DNA of 64,000 nt. Origin: CAVUCE01 sp963739985 (GTDB lineage: Bacteria; Bacteroidota; Ignavibacteria; Ignavibacteriales; Ignavibacteriaceae). Below are positions 54,759 through 63,058 of the stretch, piece after piece. Under the pieces are notes generated by a model. It was not told where the DNA came from. It was given only the letters and a program-made list of their open reading frames with translations, and searched no databases. A program made the position numbers and the translations under genes. The stretch covers positions 398,512 through 462,511 of the forward strand of contig CAVUCE010000001.1 in the NCBI GenBank assembly GCA_963739985.1, given 5' to 3'. Position 1 is the stretch's first letter. The number at the start of each line of letters is the position of its first letter.

Positions 54759-56689
54759 GTTGTGGTAGGAATGCCTGTTACCAGACATCCCCCACGCAGA
54801 TCCCGGCGTGCAGTATTACCGCACCGGGCTCCTCAGTGATACTCGCTTCCGCACCTTCAGCCATAAGAGTTAAATAAGTTTAACTGATAATTTCTTCTTT
54901 GAGTTAACTTTGGTTTCAGCAACGGATATTTTCTCAGCATTTGTTTATACCCTATCCACGTGTAGCTTTTTCTCTGACTTCTTCGGTTCAGCCATTTCTT
55001 TAATATTCTCACCACATTTCTGTAAAACTTCCTTAAACTAGAGCTGTTTCCAATTATCCCGTAATATTCATAATATCCTCGCAGCTTCTTGTTCAGCTTT
55101 GCTATTTGGTCTCTGATTCTCAGATCTCTATTAACTTTACACCACTGTTTGAAGTTTGCAAGTGACTTTCTGAACTTCTCTCTGGATGTCCTTCGCTTTA
55201 TTTGCGGCTTTCCGGTTCTGCTTCCGATTCCCCAATGGAATTCAAAACCAAGAAAGTCAAAGCGGCTGTTTTCTTTCATCCTGAACTTACTGAAACTTAA
55301 AATTCGAGTCTTTTGCTCTGATACCTCCAACCCGAACTTTACTAACCTTTCCGGAAGTTCTTTGTAAAACTTCTCCGCATCCTCACGGAATTGGAACAGA
55401 CAGACAAAGTCGTCTGCGTATCTACAAAGATACGTTCTACCTTTGCTGTCTCGCTTTATCTTCTTCTCAAACCATAAGTCCAGTACATAGTGCAAATATA
55501 TATTTGCAAGTACCGGAGAAACTACCCCGCCTTGCGGTGTTCCGGTTGCCGGATGGATTACCATATTGTCTGGTTCCAGTATCCCGGCTTTCAACCATTT
55601 CCTTATCAAGCTGATGAATGCTTTATCTCGGATTCTTTCTTCAAGCATTCTTATTAGCCAGTCATGATTGATGTTCTCAAAGAAGCCTTTTATATCTGCT
55701 TCTACTACGTAGCCAAACCATCCATATTGCAGTTGGTAGTGTAGTTCCTTTAATGCCGTTTTTGCATCTTTTCCTTCTCTGTAGCCAAAGCTGTCAGAAA
55801 TGAAATCTTGCTCATAAATGGCATTCAGTATTCTTGCAACCGCTGTTTGAAGTAGTTTGTCTTCAGTTACCGGTATCCCAAGCGGTCGTAATTTCCCGTT
55901 TGATTTGGGAATGTACTTCCTCTTTATCAGCTTTGCCCGGTATCCTTTTCTTATCAATGTTGATACCAGTTCTTTCACATTACTCTCAAGATTCACTTCG
56001 TACTGTTTTGCACTCACCCGGTCAATCCCGCTGCTTGCGCTTTTGTTTAGATACTTCCATGAATCCAGAAGGTTCAACTCGTTCAACATTGTGTATAGAT
56101 TTTGAAACCGGTACTTCCTCTCACGTTTTGCTTTGTTTGCTATTTCTTGCAGTAAGGTTTGCACTATTTCTTCCGCTCCTACTGTTCGGTTAATGTTTCC
56201 TTTGCAAGTTACGTATCACTGTCAACTCCTTCCCCATGTGAACGGCTCTCCCGCTCTCGGAGTACTATGAGTTGATCCGACTCCCCACAAGTCTTCAGTT
56301 TATCTTCTTTTGGTTGATTTCGCTTACCATCTCATCAATGGAGCTTGTAGGGTCTCTCAAGTTCCTGACACTTCTCTTTATACATGCTATACCTTATAAC
56401 CACGGTAGACCTTGAGTAATCTCGCTTAACGATTATTCAAGTATTGGCTTCTGAGCCGTTAATATCATTGCCGTCTACACTCTACGCAATTTTCGAGGCT
56501 AAATTGGTTTAAGGAAGTGCGGTCTTCCTTACAGCCTGCATAATTCCCTGTGTACGCTTCATGTATTCCGTTCGCCCAATAATTAAGTGAGTCCCTCGAT
56601 ACATGCAACACTCGGTAGAGGTGATTTGCTAAATCTTACCTCTCAAGGACTTTCACCCTGACAGAAGCATCAAGCTTCGCTTGACGCAC
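54759..56689 (-). mobile_element. Group II intron (IIC-attC type), copy 1
   Basis: On the minus strand the intron begins GTGCGTCAAGCG (56689) and ends CTACCACAAC (54759), matching the GUGYG...AY rule. Domain V is at 54799-54831 (GAGCC...GGATC, with a GTAATAC-type loop). Removing the 1931 bases joins CCGTTA to TAAGGCT, which restores the core GTTATAAGGCT, an exact complement of the AGCCTTATAAC half-site at the other end of that cassette. Insertion in the R' core of an attC is what group IIC-attC introns do. Confidence 0.88.
54857..56164 (-). CDS. ltrA: Group II intron reverse transcriptase/maturase
   Basis: This 435-residue protein is encoded in intron domain IV. Reverse transcriptase motifs run from KSNGKLRPLGIPVTEDKLLQ through DIKGFFENINHDWL, GTPQGGVVSPVLANIYL and the active-site YADD in LCRYADDFVCLFQ, to FLGFEFHW. 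The C-terminal GIIM/maturase part contains LNKKLRGYYEYYGI. No H-N-H endonuclease is present, as in group IIC. It starts at a GTG codon with GGAGCGG ahead. It splices the intron and drives its copying to new sites. Confidence 0.93.
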   Translation of the reverse strand: MQTLLQEIANKAKRERKYRFQNLYTMLNELNLLDSWKYLNKSASSGIDRVSAKQYEVNLESNVKELVSTLIRKGYRAKLIKRKYIPKSNGKLRPLGIPVTEDKLLQTAVARILNAIYEQDFISDSFGYREGKDAKTALKELHYQLQYGWFGYVVEADIKGFFENINHDWLIRMLEERIRDKAFISLIRKWLKAGILEPDNMVIHPATGTPQGGVVSPVLANIYLHYVLDLWFEKKIKRDSKGRTYLCRYADDFVCLFQFREDAEKFYKELPERLVKFGLEVSEQKTRILSFSKFRMKENSRFDFLGFEFHWGIGSRTGKPQIKRRTSREKFRKSLANFKQWCKVNRDLRIRDQIAKLNKKLRGYYEYYGIIGNSSSLRKFYRNVVRILKKWLNRRSQRKSYTWIGYKQMLRKYPLLKPKLTQRRNYQLNLFNSYG

Positions 56690-56914
56690 TAACGGTTATG
56701 CTGCTAAGGCGCAGCCAAAAACAAAAATGCCAATTAGCATGAAACCGCCGAAGATTTTAGCAAACTGCGCTTAATTTTCTTCGTAAGCGCAGTTTGCAAA
56801 TTAATTATTTAGAAAGACTACGTTAAACAAGTTTGCCGAAACGGAATGTTTAACTTATAAATATTATAAAATACCGAATGCGAAATCGCTGTCGCCTTGA
56901 GCAGCGGGTTATAA
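56690..56914 (-). repeat. attC site of N1 (type A)
   Basis: On the minus strand it reads ATAACCCGCTGCTCAAGGCGACAGC at its start (L''-like CTCAAGGCGACAGC) and ends GGCTGCGCCTTAGCAGCAT-AACCGTTA. The internal hairpin (56760-56797) has arms ACTGCGCTTA/TAAGCGCAGT. The intron is inserted at its distal core. Confidence 0.75.
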
Positions 56915-57295
56915 AACCGGAAAATCCCAATAAAACTACGAATGCGAACGATCGACGAAAATATTTTTGACCGGATGTAATATTTTAATTTTTTGAAAAA
57001 CTAATTCCGGGCAAAAGTATTTGCTTAAAAAAACCTTGAACTTTTAGAAAACTTAATCAGCAAATTCTGCAAAAGAACTATTTTATTTTGCCAACTTCTA
57101 CTTAAAAACCAAGATAAAAGAAAAAACTAATAATTACTGAAACGCTGCTTAAAAAGTTTATAGAGAAACATTTAAATATTTATTTTGCAGATTTTGCTTT
57201 GATAACTTCAAACAAAATAATTTTAGAACAAATTAGAAAACTTCAATTAAGAAGTAACGTTTAACAATATTAAAAACACCGTCCGGATTTATAAC
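56908..57295 (-). repeat. Non-coding cassette N1
   Basis: An about 388-bp unit has ends GTTATAAAACCGGA and TCCGGATTTATAAC that are complementary with one mismatch. Five copies occur in the array. No frame is conserved between copies. A promoter-like TACTTTTG (minus strand, 57019-57012) is kept in all, but no clear upstream box is seen. Confidence 0.75.
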
Positions 57296-57513
57296 GGCTA
57301 TGCGGTTAACCCGTCCGCCCAAAACAAAAATGACGAGTAAAATTGCAATGCCGATAATTATGAAACTTTGCTTAATTTTCCGAAGGAAAGCAAAGTTTAC
57401 GATTTACATTAATTAGAAAGTCTACGTCAAACTGAATGCTGAACAATTTAGAAATGCCATAGACTAATTTCTGCCGATCAGAATGCGCGGTCGGGTTGAA
57501 CCGCTTGTTATAT
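57291..57513 (-). repeat. attC site of the 57526 cassette (type B)
   Basis: On the minus strand it starts TATAACAAGCGGTTCAACCCGACCGC and ends GGGCGGACGGGTTAACCGCAT-AGCCGTTA. The internal hairpin at 57363-57398 has arms AAACTTTGCTT/AAGCAAAGTTT. The first half-site GTTATATTGCC (57507-57517) pairs exactly with GGCAATATAAC at 58103-58113 across the gene. Confidence 0.78.
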
Positions 57514-57525
57514 TGCCTTTATACT

Positions 57526-58071
57526 TTAGAACCATCCTATTTTTATTCTTACCATTCCACCAGTAAATATTCTTTCTTTATTAATATTACCGTAGAATAA
57601 TATTCCTATTCCAGTGTAATTAGTAAATTCAAACATTACTTCCGCTTCAAAAGGGAAGCCTATTGTTGATATATTTATTTTTTCAAAATCATGGTATTGA
57701 ATATTTCTTCCTCGATTTATTCCATTCAGATAACTTATGCCTATAGATGCACTTAGTAGAAGGATACTTTCTCTATGAAATCTCCCATAAAGTATTCCAA
57801 ATTCTTTCATTGATAATGCTGGCTCATCAAAATCATTATCAACTCCAAATCTAAATTCATTACTCTTGCTGTATTTGATGGTAAATAAATTCTGACTAAT
57901 TGTGAAGGATATATTTGCGCATAAATTTGGACCAAAGTAACCGCTACCAATTCCTAGACCTAACCAATAGCCATTTCTATTGTCTGAGGAATCTTCCCAT
58001 TTAATATTATTCGCCGACACAATATTTGATAAGAAAATAAATAGAATTGCTGTAATTTTTATTTTTCCCAT
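57526..58071 (-). CDS. Small beta-barrel-like outer-membrane protein, cassette cargo
   Basis: This 181-residue secreted protein has a signal peptide (about 1-20, IVSAN). The mature part alternates hydrophobic and polar residues in short strands with Gly/Tyr/Phe turns (GYWLGLGIGSGYFGPNLC, FTIKYSKSNEFRFG) and ends in aromatic GMVRIKIGWF, which fits a small 8-strand outer-membrane barrel. I do not recognise the family. The stop codon lies 9 bases from the cassette half-site, leaving hardly any 3' leader. Confidence 0.65.
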   Translation of the reverse strand: MGKIKITAILFIFLSNIVSANNIKWEDSSDNRNGYWLGLGIGSGYFGPNLCANISFTISQNLFTIKYSKSNEFRFGVDNDFDEPALSMKEFGILYGRFHRESILLLSASIGISYLNGINRGRNIQYHDFEKINISTIGFPFEAEVMFEFTNYTGIGILFYGNINKERIFTGGMVRIKIGWF

Positions 58072-58106
58072 TTATACTATTTCCCCCTTATGAATCTACG
58101 CTGGCA

Positions 58107-58338
58107 ATATAACGGTTATGCTGCTAAGGCGCAGCCAAAAACAAAAATGCCAATTAGCATGAAACCGCCGAAGATTTTAGCAAAACTGTGCTGTAATTTT
58201 CTTCGTACAGCACAGTTTTGCAAATTAATTATTTAGAAAGACTACGTTAAACAAGTTTGCCGAAACGGAATGTTTAACTTATAAATATTATAAAATACCG
58301 AATGCGAAATCGCTGTCGCCTTGAGCAGCGGGTTATAA
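58107..58338 (-). repeat. attC site of N2 (type A)
   Basis: It has the same ends as the N1 site. The internal hairpin at 58180-58221 has arms ACTGTGCTGTA/TACAGCACAGT, different in sequence from N1 but again fully complementary. Confidence 0.75.
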
Positions 58339-58716
58339 AACCGGAAAATCCCAGTAAAAACAACGAATGCGAAGATCGACGAAAATATTTTTGAACGGAT
58401 GAAATATTTTAATATTTGAAAACTTAATTCCGGGCAAAAGTATTTGCTTAAAAATGCCGAACTTTTAGAAAACTTAATCAGCAAATTCTGCAAAAGAACT
58501 ATTTTATTTTGCCAACTTCTACTTAAAAACCAAGATAAAAGAAAAAACTAATAATTACTGAAACGCTGCTTAAAAAGTTTATAGAGAAACATTTGAATAT
58601 TTATTTTGCAGATTTTGCTTTGATAACCTCAAACAAAATATTTTTAGAATAAATTTGAAAACTTCAATTAATTGGAAACTTTTAACAATATTAAAAATAC
58701 CGTCCGGATTTATAAC
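58332..58716 (-). repeat. Non-coding cassette N2
   Basis: This is a second copy of the non-coding cassette (about 385 bp), directly upstream of the 57526 gene cassette in array order. Small indels relative to N1 do not follow a multiple of three, which argues against a coding role. Confidence 0.75.
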
Positions 58717-58935
58717 GGCTGTGCGGTTAACCCGTCCGCCCAGAACAAGAATGACGAGTAAAATTGCAATGCCAATAATTATGAAACTTTGCTTAATTTT
58801 CCGAAGGTAAGCAAAGTTTACGATTTACATTAATTAGAAAGTCTACGTCAAACTGAATGCTGAACAATTTAGAAATGCCATAGACTAATTTCTGCCGAGC
58901 AGAATGTGCGGTCGGTGTTGAACCGCTGGTTATAC
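58710..58935 (-). repeat. attC site of the 58936 cassette (type B)
   Basis: It closely matches the 57291-57513 site, with a hairpin at 58783-58819 (AAACTTTGCTTA/TAAGCAAAGTTT). The half-site GTTATACCTAC (58929-58939) pairs exactly with GTAGGTATAAC at 59865-59875. Confidence 0.78.
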
Positions 58936-59844
58936 CTACTTTAATAATAATGCTTTTATAATTTTTTGATAATTATTTGTTTTCATCATAATTAGGTAAA
59001 CACCACTTGATAAATTCCTTCCCTCCACATCTTTTCCATTCCACCTTATTTTGTAATGCCCTTCTACTACTTCTTCATTTAATAAATCCATTATTTTTTC
59101 TCCAAGTATATTATAGATGCTAATTCTAACTCTTGTATTTCGTGGAATAGTAAATTCTATATTTGTACTTGGATTGAATGGGTTCGGGTAATTTTGCAAC
59201 AGCATATATTTATTTGGAATAGTTGGACTAGTTACATTTCTGATCTCAGTAACAGTGCTTGTATCACCATAAATTTGATTGTTTATTATAGCACCACGCA
59301 AAGAGTAAAACCCGTTTCCTTCGCCACCATAATTTATAATTCCTAAACCTTTTGCTAATATATAGCCATATAAAACAAATCCAGAAGTATCTGAAGAATC
59401 GGCAGATGTGTAATATTCAATTTCTTTTATAGTTGTTGGTAAGTTAAATATGGTATCTTGTTTAATTGCATTTACTTTTGCAATTAAATAATTCCCACTA
59501 TCTCCCGACACAACCCATTGCTCATCTAACTTTGCATTTAGTTTGAATAATAATGACCAGTTAGGATTTTGATATTGCCAAACTTGCTCTAAAGTGTCTA
59601 TATAATATTCTTTAGAAGTCCAGGATGTCATAGCGTCAAAAAGACGCGATTTTTTTGTAAAATAAGAAATTCCATTAGGTGCAAGACTATCTTTAGAAAT
59701 ATATTCTCGCGAAGTGTAGTGAAAACTAAAATCGTGATAATCATATATCCAATAATCGTTTTTATCGTGAGGGAAATATCCTAAATCGCTTTGACCAAAT
59801 AAATCTATTGTAAATAATAGTGAAAGTATTATGATTATTTTCAT
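58936..59844 (-). CDS. T9SS-secreted protein, cassette cargo
   Basis: This 302-residue protein has a signal peptide (about 1-18, FGQ). The first part begins SDLGYFPHDKNDYWIYDYHDF, and a T9SS type A sorting domain occupies about 215-302 (LLQNYPNPFNPSTNIEFTIP, NLSSGVYLIMMKTNN, KALLLK). The mature part is rich in Tyr, Asp and Ser and not recognised. Its stop overlaps the cassette half-site by a few bases. A mobile cassette carrying a T9SS substrate shows that the array supplies surface or extracellular proteins suited to this host. Confidence 0.78.
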   Translation of the reverse strand: MKIIIILSLLFTIDLFGQSDLGYFPHDKNDYWIYDYHDFSFHYTSREYISKDSLAPNGISYFTKKSRLFDAMTSWTSKEYYIDTLEQVWQYQNPNWSLLFKLNAKLDEQWVVSGDSGNYLIAKVNAIKQDTIFNLPTTIKEIEYYTSADSSDTSGFVLYGYILAKGLGIINYGGEGNGFYSLRGAIINNQIYGDTSTVTEIRNVTSPTIPNKYMLLQNYPNPFNPSTNIEFTIPRNTRVRISIYNILGEKIMDLLNEEVVEGHYKIRWNGKDVEGRNLSSGVYLIMMKTNNYQKIIKALLLK

Positions 59845-59869
59845 AATATTTAAACCTTTTATTTGTAGG

Positions 59870-60170
59870 TATAACGGTTATGCTGCTAAGGCGCAGCCAA
59901 AAACAAAAATGCCAATTAGCATGAAACCGTCAAAGATTTTAGCAAACTGCGCTTATGCTGCTAAGGCGCAGCCAAAAACAAAAATGCCAATTAGCATGAA
60001 ACCGCCGAAAGTTTAGCAAAACGTGTGTAATTTTCTTCGTACACACGTTTTGCAAATTAATTATTTAGAAAGACTACGTTAAACAAGTTTGCCGAAACGG
60101 AATGTTTAACTTATAAATATTATAAAATACCGAATGCGAAATCGCTGTCGCCTTGAGCAGCGGGTTATAA
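59870..60170 (-). repeat. attC site of N3 (type A, with 75-bp internal duplication)
   Basis: The distal half (TATGCTGCTAAGGCGCAGCC to GCGCTT) appears twice with a 75-base period (59879 and 59954), the first copy carrying GCAAACTGCGCTT without its partner arm. The complete hairpin at 60016-60053 has arms ACGTGTGTA/TACACACGT. Confidence 0.75.
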
Positions 60171-60551
60171 AACCGGAAAATCCCAGTAAAACTACGAATG
60201 CGAACGACGACGAAAATATTTTTGACCGGATGTAATATTTTAATTTTTTGAAAAACTTATTTCCGGGCAAAAGTATTTGCTTAAAAAAACATTAAACTAT
60301 GAGAGAATTTAAGCAGCAAATTCTGCAAAAGAACTATTTTATTTTGCCAACTTCTACTTAAAAACCAAGATAAAAGAAAAAACTAATAATTACTGAAACG
60401 CTGCTTAAAAAGTTTATAGAGAAACATTTGAATATTTATTTTGCAGATTTTGCTTTGATAACTTCAAACAAAATAATTTTAGAACAAATTAGAAAACTTC
60501 AATTAAGAAGTAACGTTTAACAATATTAAAAACACCGTCCGGATTTATAAC
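60164..60551 (-). repeat. Non-coding cassette N3
   Basis: This is a third copy of the non-coding cassette. In place of the ACTTTTAGAAAACTTAATC segment of N1, it and N4 have CATTAAACTATGAGAGAATTTAAG, so N3 and N4 are sister copies. Confidence 0.75.
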
Positions 60552-60772
60552 GGTTATGCTGCTAAGGCGCAGCCAAAAACAAAAATGCCAATTAGCATGA
60601 AACCGCCGAAGATTTTAGCAAACTGCGCTTAATTTTCTTCGTAAGCGCAGTTTGCAAATTAATTATTTAGAAAGACTACGTTAAACAAGTTTGCCGAAAC
60701 GGAATGTTTAACTTTTAAATATTATAAAATACCGAATGCGAAATCGCTGTCGCCTTGAGCAGCGGGTTATAA
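60545..60772 (-). repeat. attC site of N4 (type A)
   Basis: The hairpin at 60618-60655 has arms ACTGCGCTTA/TAAGCGCAGT, the same allele as the N1 site. Confidence 0.75.
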
Positions 60773-61153
60773 AACCGGAAAATCCCAATAAAACTACGAA
60801 TGCGAACGATCGACGAAAATATTTTTGACCGGATGTAATATTTTAATATTTGAAAAACTTAATTCCGGGCAAAAGTATTTGCTTAAAAAAACATTAAACT
60901 ATGAGAGAATTTAAGCAGCAAATTCTGCAAAAGAACTATTTTATTTTGCCAACTTCTACTTAAAAACCAAGATAAAAGAAAAAACTAATAATTACTGAAA
61001 CGCTGCTTAAAAAGATTATAGAGAAACATTTGAATATTTATTTTGCAGATTTTGCTTTGATAACTTCAAACAAAATAATTTTAGAACAAATTAGAAAACT
61101 TCAATTAAGAAGTAACGTTTAACAATATTAAAAACACCGTCCGGATTTATAAC
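60766..61153 (-). repeat. Non-coding cassette N4
   Basis: This is a fourth copy, adjacent to N3 with no gene cassette between them. Confidence 0.75.
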
Positions 61154-61378
61154 GGTTATGCTGCTAAGGCGCAGCCAAAAACAAAAATGCCAATTAGCAT
61201 GAAACCGCCGAAAGATTTTAGCAAAACGTGTGTTAATTTTCTTCGTAAGCACACGTTTTGCAAATTAATTAATTAGAAAGACTACGTTGAACAAGTTTGC
61301 CGAAACGGAATTTTCAACTTATAAATATTATAAAATACCGAATGCGAAATCGCTGTCGCCTTGAGCAGCGGGTTATGT
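61147..61378 (-). repeat. attC site of the 61383 cassette (type A)
   Basis: The hairpin at 61221-61261 has arms ACGTGTGTTA/TAAGCACACGT, a fourth arm pair with one small bulge. The half-site GTTATGTTGTT (61372-61382) pairs exactly with AACAACATAAC at 62447-62457. Confidence 0.78.
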
Positions 61379-61382
61379 TGTT

Positions 61383-62420
61383 TTAATTATTTCTACTAAT
61401 ATAAACTTCATTCATATATGTAGCCGCTATTAAATTTCCTTTCAAATCTGGGATAATTTTAATTATAAATTTATTTTTTAACCCCATTGATTCCCAACTA
61501 TTTCCATTATCTGTAGACCTATATACGCCATCTTGTGTTCCAACTATCAAATAATCTTTATCGTTGATATAGAGAGTTTGAGATTGTATTCGCGGATAAT
61601 TTTGTAGCTTTATCCAATTTTTACCAGAATCTTTTGAATAATAAAGATATCCGTCTTCTGTTGTCGCAAATATCCAATCTTTTGAATTTAGAGCTATCGA
61701 TAATATTGTTTCATTACTTAATCCAATATTATGGAAATTATTTTTATTTGTATTAGAAAAATAAATTCCGTTACGAGTTGCTCCATAAACATTATTGTAC
61801 TTATCAAATGCAAATGAATAAAAATATCCAAAACTCCCTTCGATGCCTTGCGTCTTCTCACTCCATGAATTTCCACCATCCGTAGAAACTAATATTTTTT
61901 TATAACAACCAGCATATATATCACCATTGAGTGCTTGAGATAATGATGTAATAATTGTTGGATTTTTAAATATATTAATTGATTTAAAAGCATTCTCAGA
62001 AACATTATAAATGCATGTACCAGTAATGCCAGTAAAATAGTTCCCAATGGCTGTAATTATTTTCCCGTTGTAATTTAATATCGCGGAGAAATGTGAACTA
62101 TCAGAACTAGTATTATTATAATAAATAGTTTTATAGGACGCGTCTAGTAGATTTACTATTTTTATTCCATCCAAAGTGGTAACAAGATAAATATTATTTA
62201 ATGAATCAACTATTATATCTTGTGACCTAATAGCTATTTTCCCGCTATCTTTGTTTTCCGGTAATTTTATTATTTCTTCCCAATTATTACCATCGCTTCC
62301 AGCTCTTTTTATATTGTATTCTGTCTTGGTATTACCAGGCTCTACAATTGATGTTTCATTACAAGAAATTAAAAAAGAAGTCAATATTAGATAAGGAAGA
62401 TAAAATATTATTTTTTTCAT
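61383..62420 (-). CDS. Asp-box (BNR/sialidase-like) beta-propeller lipoprotein, cassette cargo
   Basis: This lipoprotein of about 345 residues starts at the Met of MKKIIFYLPYLI because AGGGG lies just upstream; a frame from 62444 adds 8 residues. The lipobox is FLISC. The mature part is a beta-propeller with Asp-box repeats VSTDGGNSW, YSKDSGKNW and RSTDNGNSW, plus regular NNVYGATRNGIYFS/LIVGTQDGVYRS blades. Such domains bind glycans or proteins at the surface; the sialidase catalytic residues are not evident. The stop codon directly abuts the cassette half-site. Confidence 0.78.
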   Translation of the reverse strand: MKKIIFYLPYLILTSFLISCNETSIVEPGNTKTEYNIKRAGSDGNNWEEIIKLPENKDSGKIAIRSQDIIVDSLNNIYLVTTLDGIKIVNLLDASYKTIYYNNTSSDSSHFSAILNYNGKIITAIGNYFTGITGTCIYNVSENAFKSINIFKNPTIITSLSQALNGDIYAGCYKKILVSTDGGNSWSEKTQGIEGSFGYFYSFAFDKYNNVYGATRNGIYFSNTNKNNFHNIGLSNETILSIALNSKDWIFATTEDGYLYYSKDSGKNWIKLQNYPRIQSQTLYINDKDYLIVGTQDGVYRSTDNGNSWESMGLKNKFIIKIIPDLKGNLIAATYMNEVYISRNN

Positions 62421-62450
62421 AAGCTTGATCCCCTGAATTTTCATTTAACA

Positions 62451-62682
62451 ACATAACGGTTATGCTGCTAAGGCGCAGCCAAAAACAAAAATGCCAATTA
62501 GCATGAAACCGCCGAAGATTTTAGCAAAACTGTGCTGTAATTTTCTTCGTACAGCACAGTTTTGCAAATTAATTATTTAGAAAGACTACGTTAAACAAGT
62601 TTGCCGAAACGGAATGTTTAACTTTTAAATATTATAAAATACCGAATGCGAAATCGCTGTCGCCTTGAGCAGCGGGTTATAA
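62451..62682 (-). repeat. attC site of N5 (type A)
   Basis: The hairpin at 62524-62565 has arms ACTGTGCTGTA/TACAGCACAGT, the same allele as the N2 site. Confidence 0.75.
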
Positions 62683-63058
62683 AACCGGAAAATCCCAATA
62701 AAAACAACGAATGCTAAGATCGACGAAAATATTTTTGACCGGCTGAAATATTTTATTTTTTTGAAAAACTATTTCCGGGCAAAAGTATTTGATAAAAAAA
62801 CATTAAACTATGAGAGAATTTAATCAGCAAATTCTGCAAAAGAACTATTCTATTTTGCCAACTTCTACTTAAAAACCAAGATAAAAGAAAAAACTAATAA
62901 TTACTGAAACGCTGCTTAAAAAGATTAAAGAGAAACATTTGAATATTTATTTTGCAGATTTTGCTTTGATAACTTCAAACAAAATAATTTTAGAACAAAT
63001 TAGAAAACTTCAATTAAGAAGTAACGTTTAACAATATTAAAAACACCGTCCGGATTTA
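62676..63058 (-). repeat. Non-coding cassette N5 (first core split by intron copy 2)
   Basis: This is the fifth copy. On the right it ends GTCCGGATTTA, where the second intron begins, so the core GTTATAAATCCGG is cut between GTTA and TAAATCC. Confidence 0.75.

Noticed and set aside
55089..56193. Plus-strand frames antisense to the intron reverse transcriptase
   Set aside because: They are shadows of the reverse-transcriptase gene; the minus-strand frame has full motif support.
58242..58493. An 83-residue open frame in non-coding cassette N2 and its attC
   Set aside because: The same frame is interrupted in the other four copies, so it is not a conserved gene.
59831..60016. A 61-residue plus-strand frame with a repeated AAKAQPKTKMPISMKP motif
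   Set aside because: It is only a translation of the duplicated attC half; there is no ribosome site and no support in other copies.
56690..63058. Regular repeats as a CRISPR array
   Set aside because: Units are 200-400 bases with genes between them, not 25-40-base repeats with spacers; no cas genes are present.
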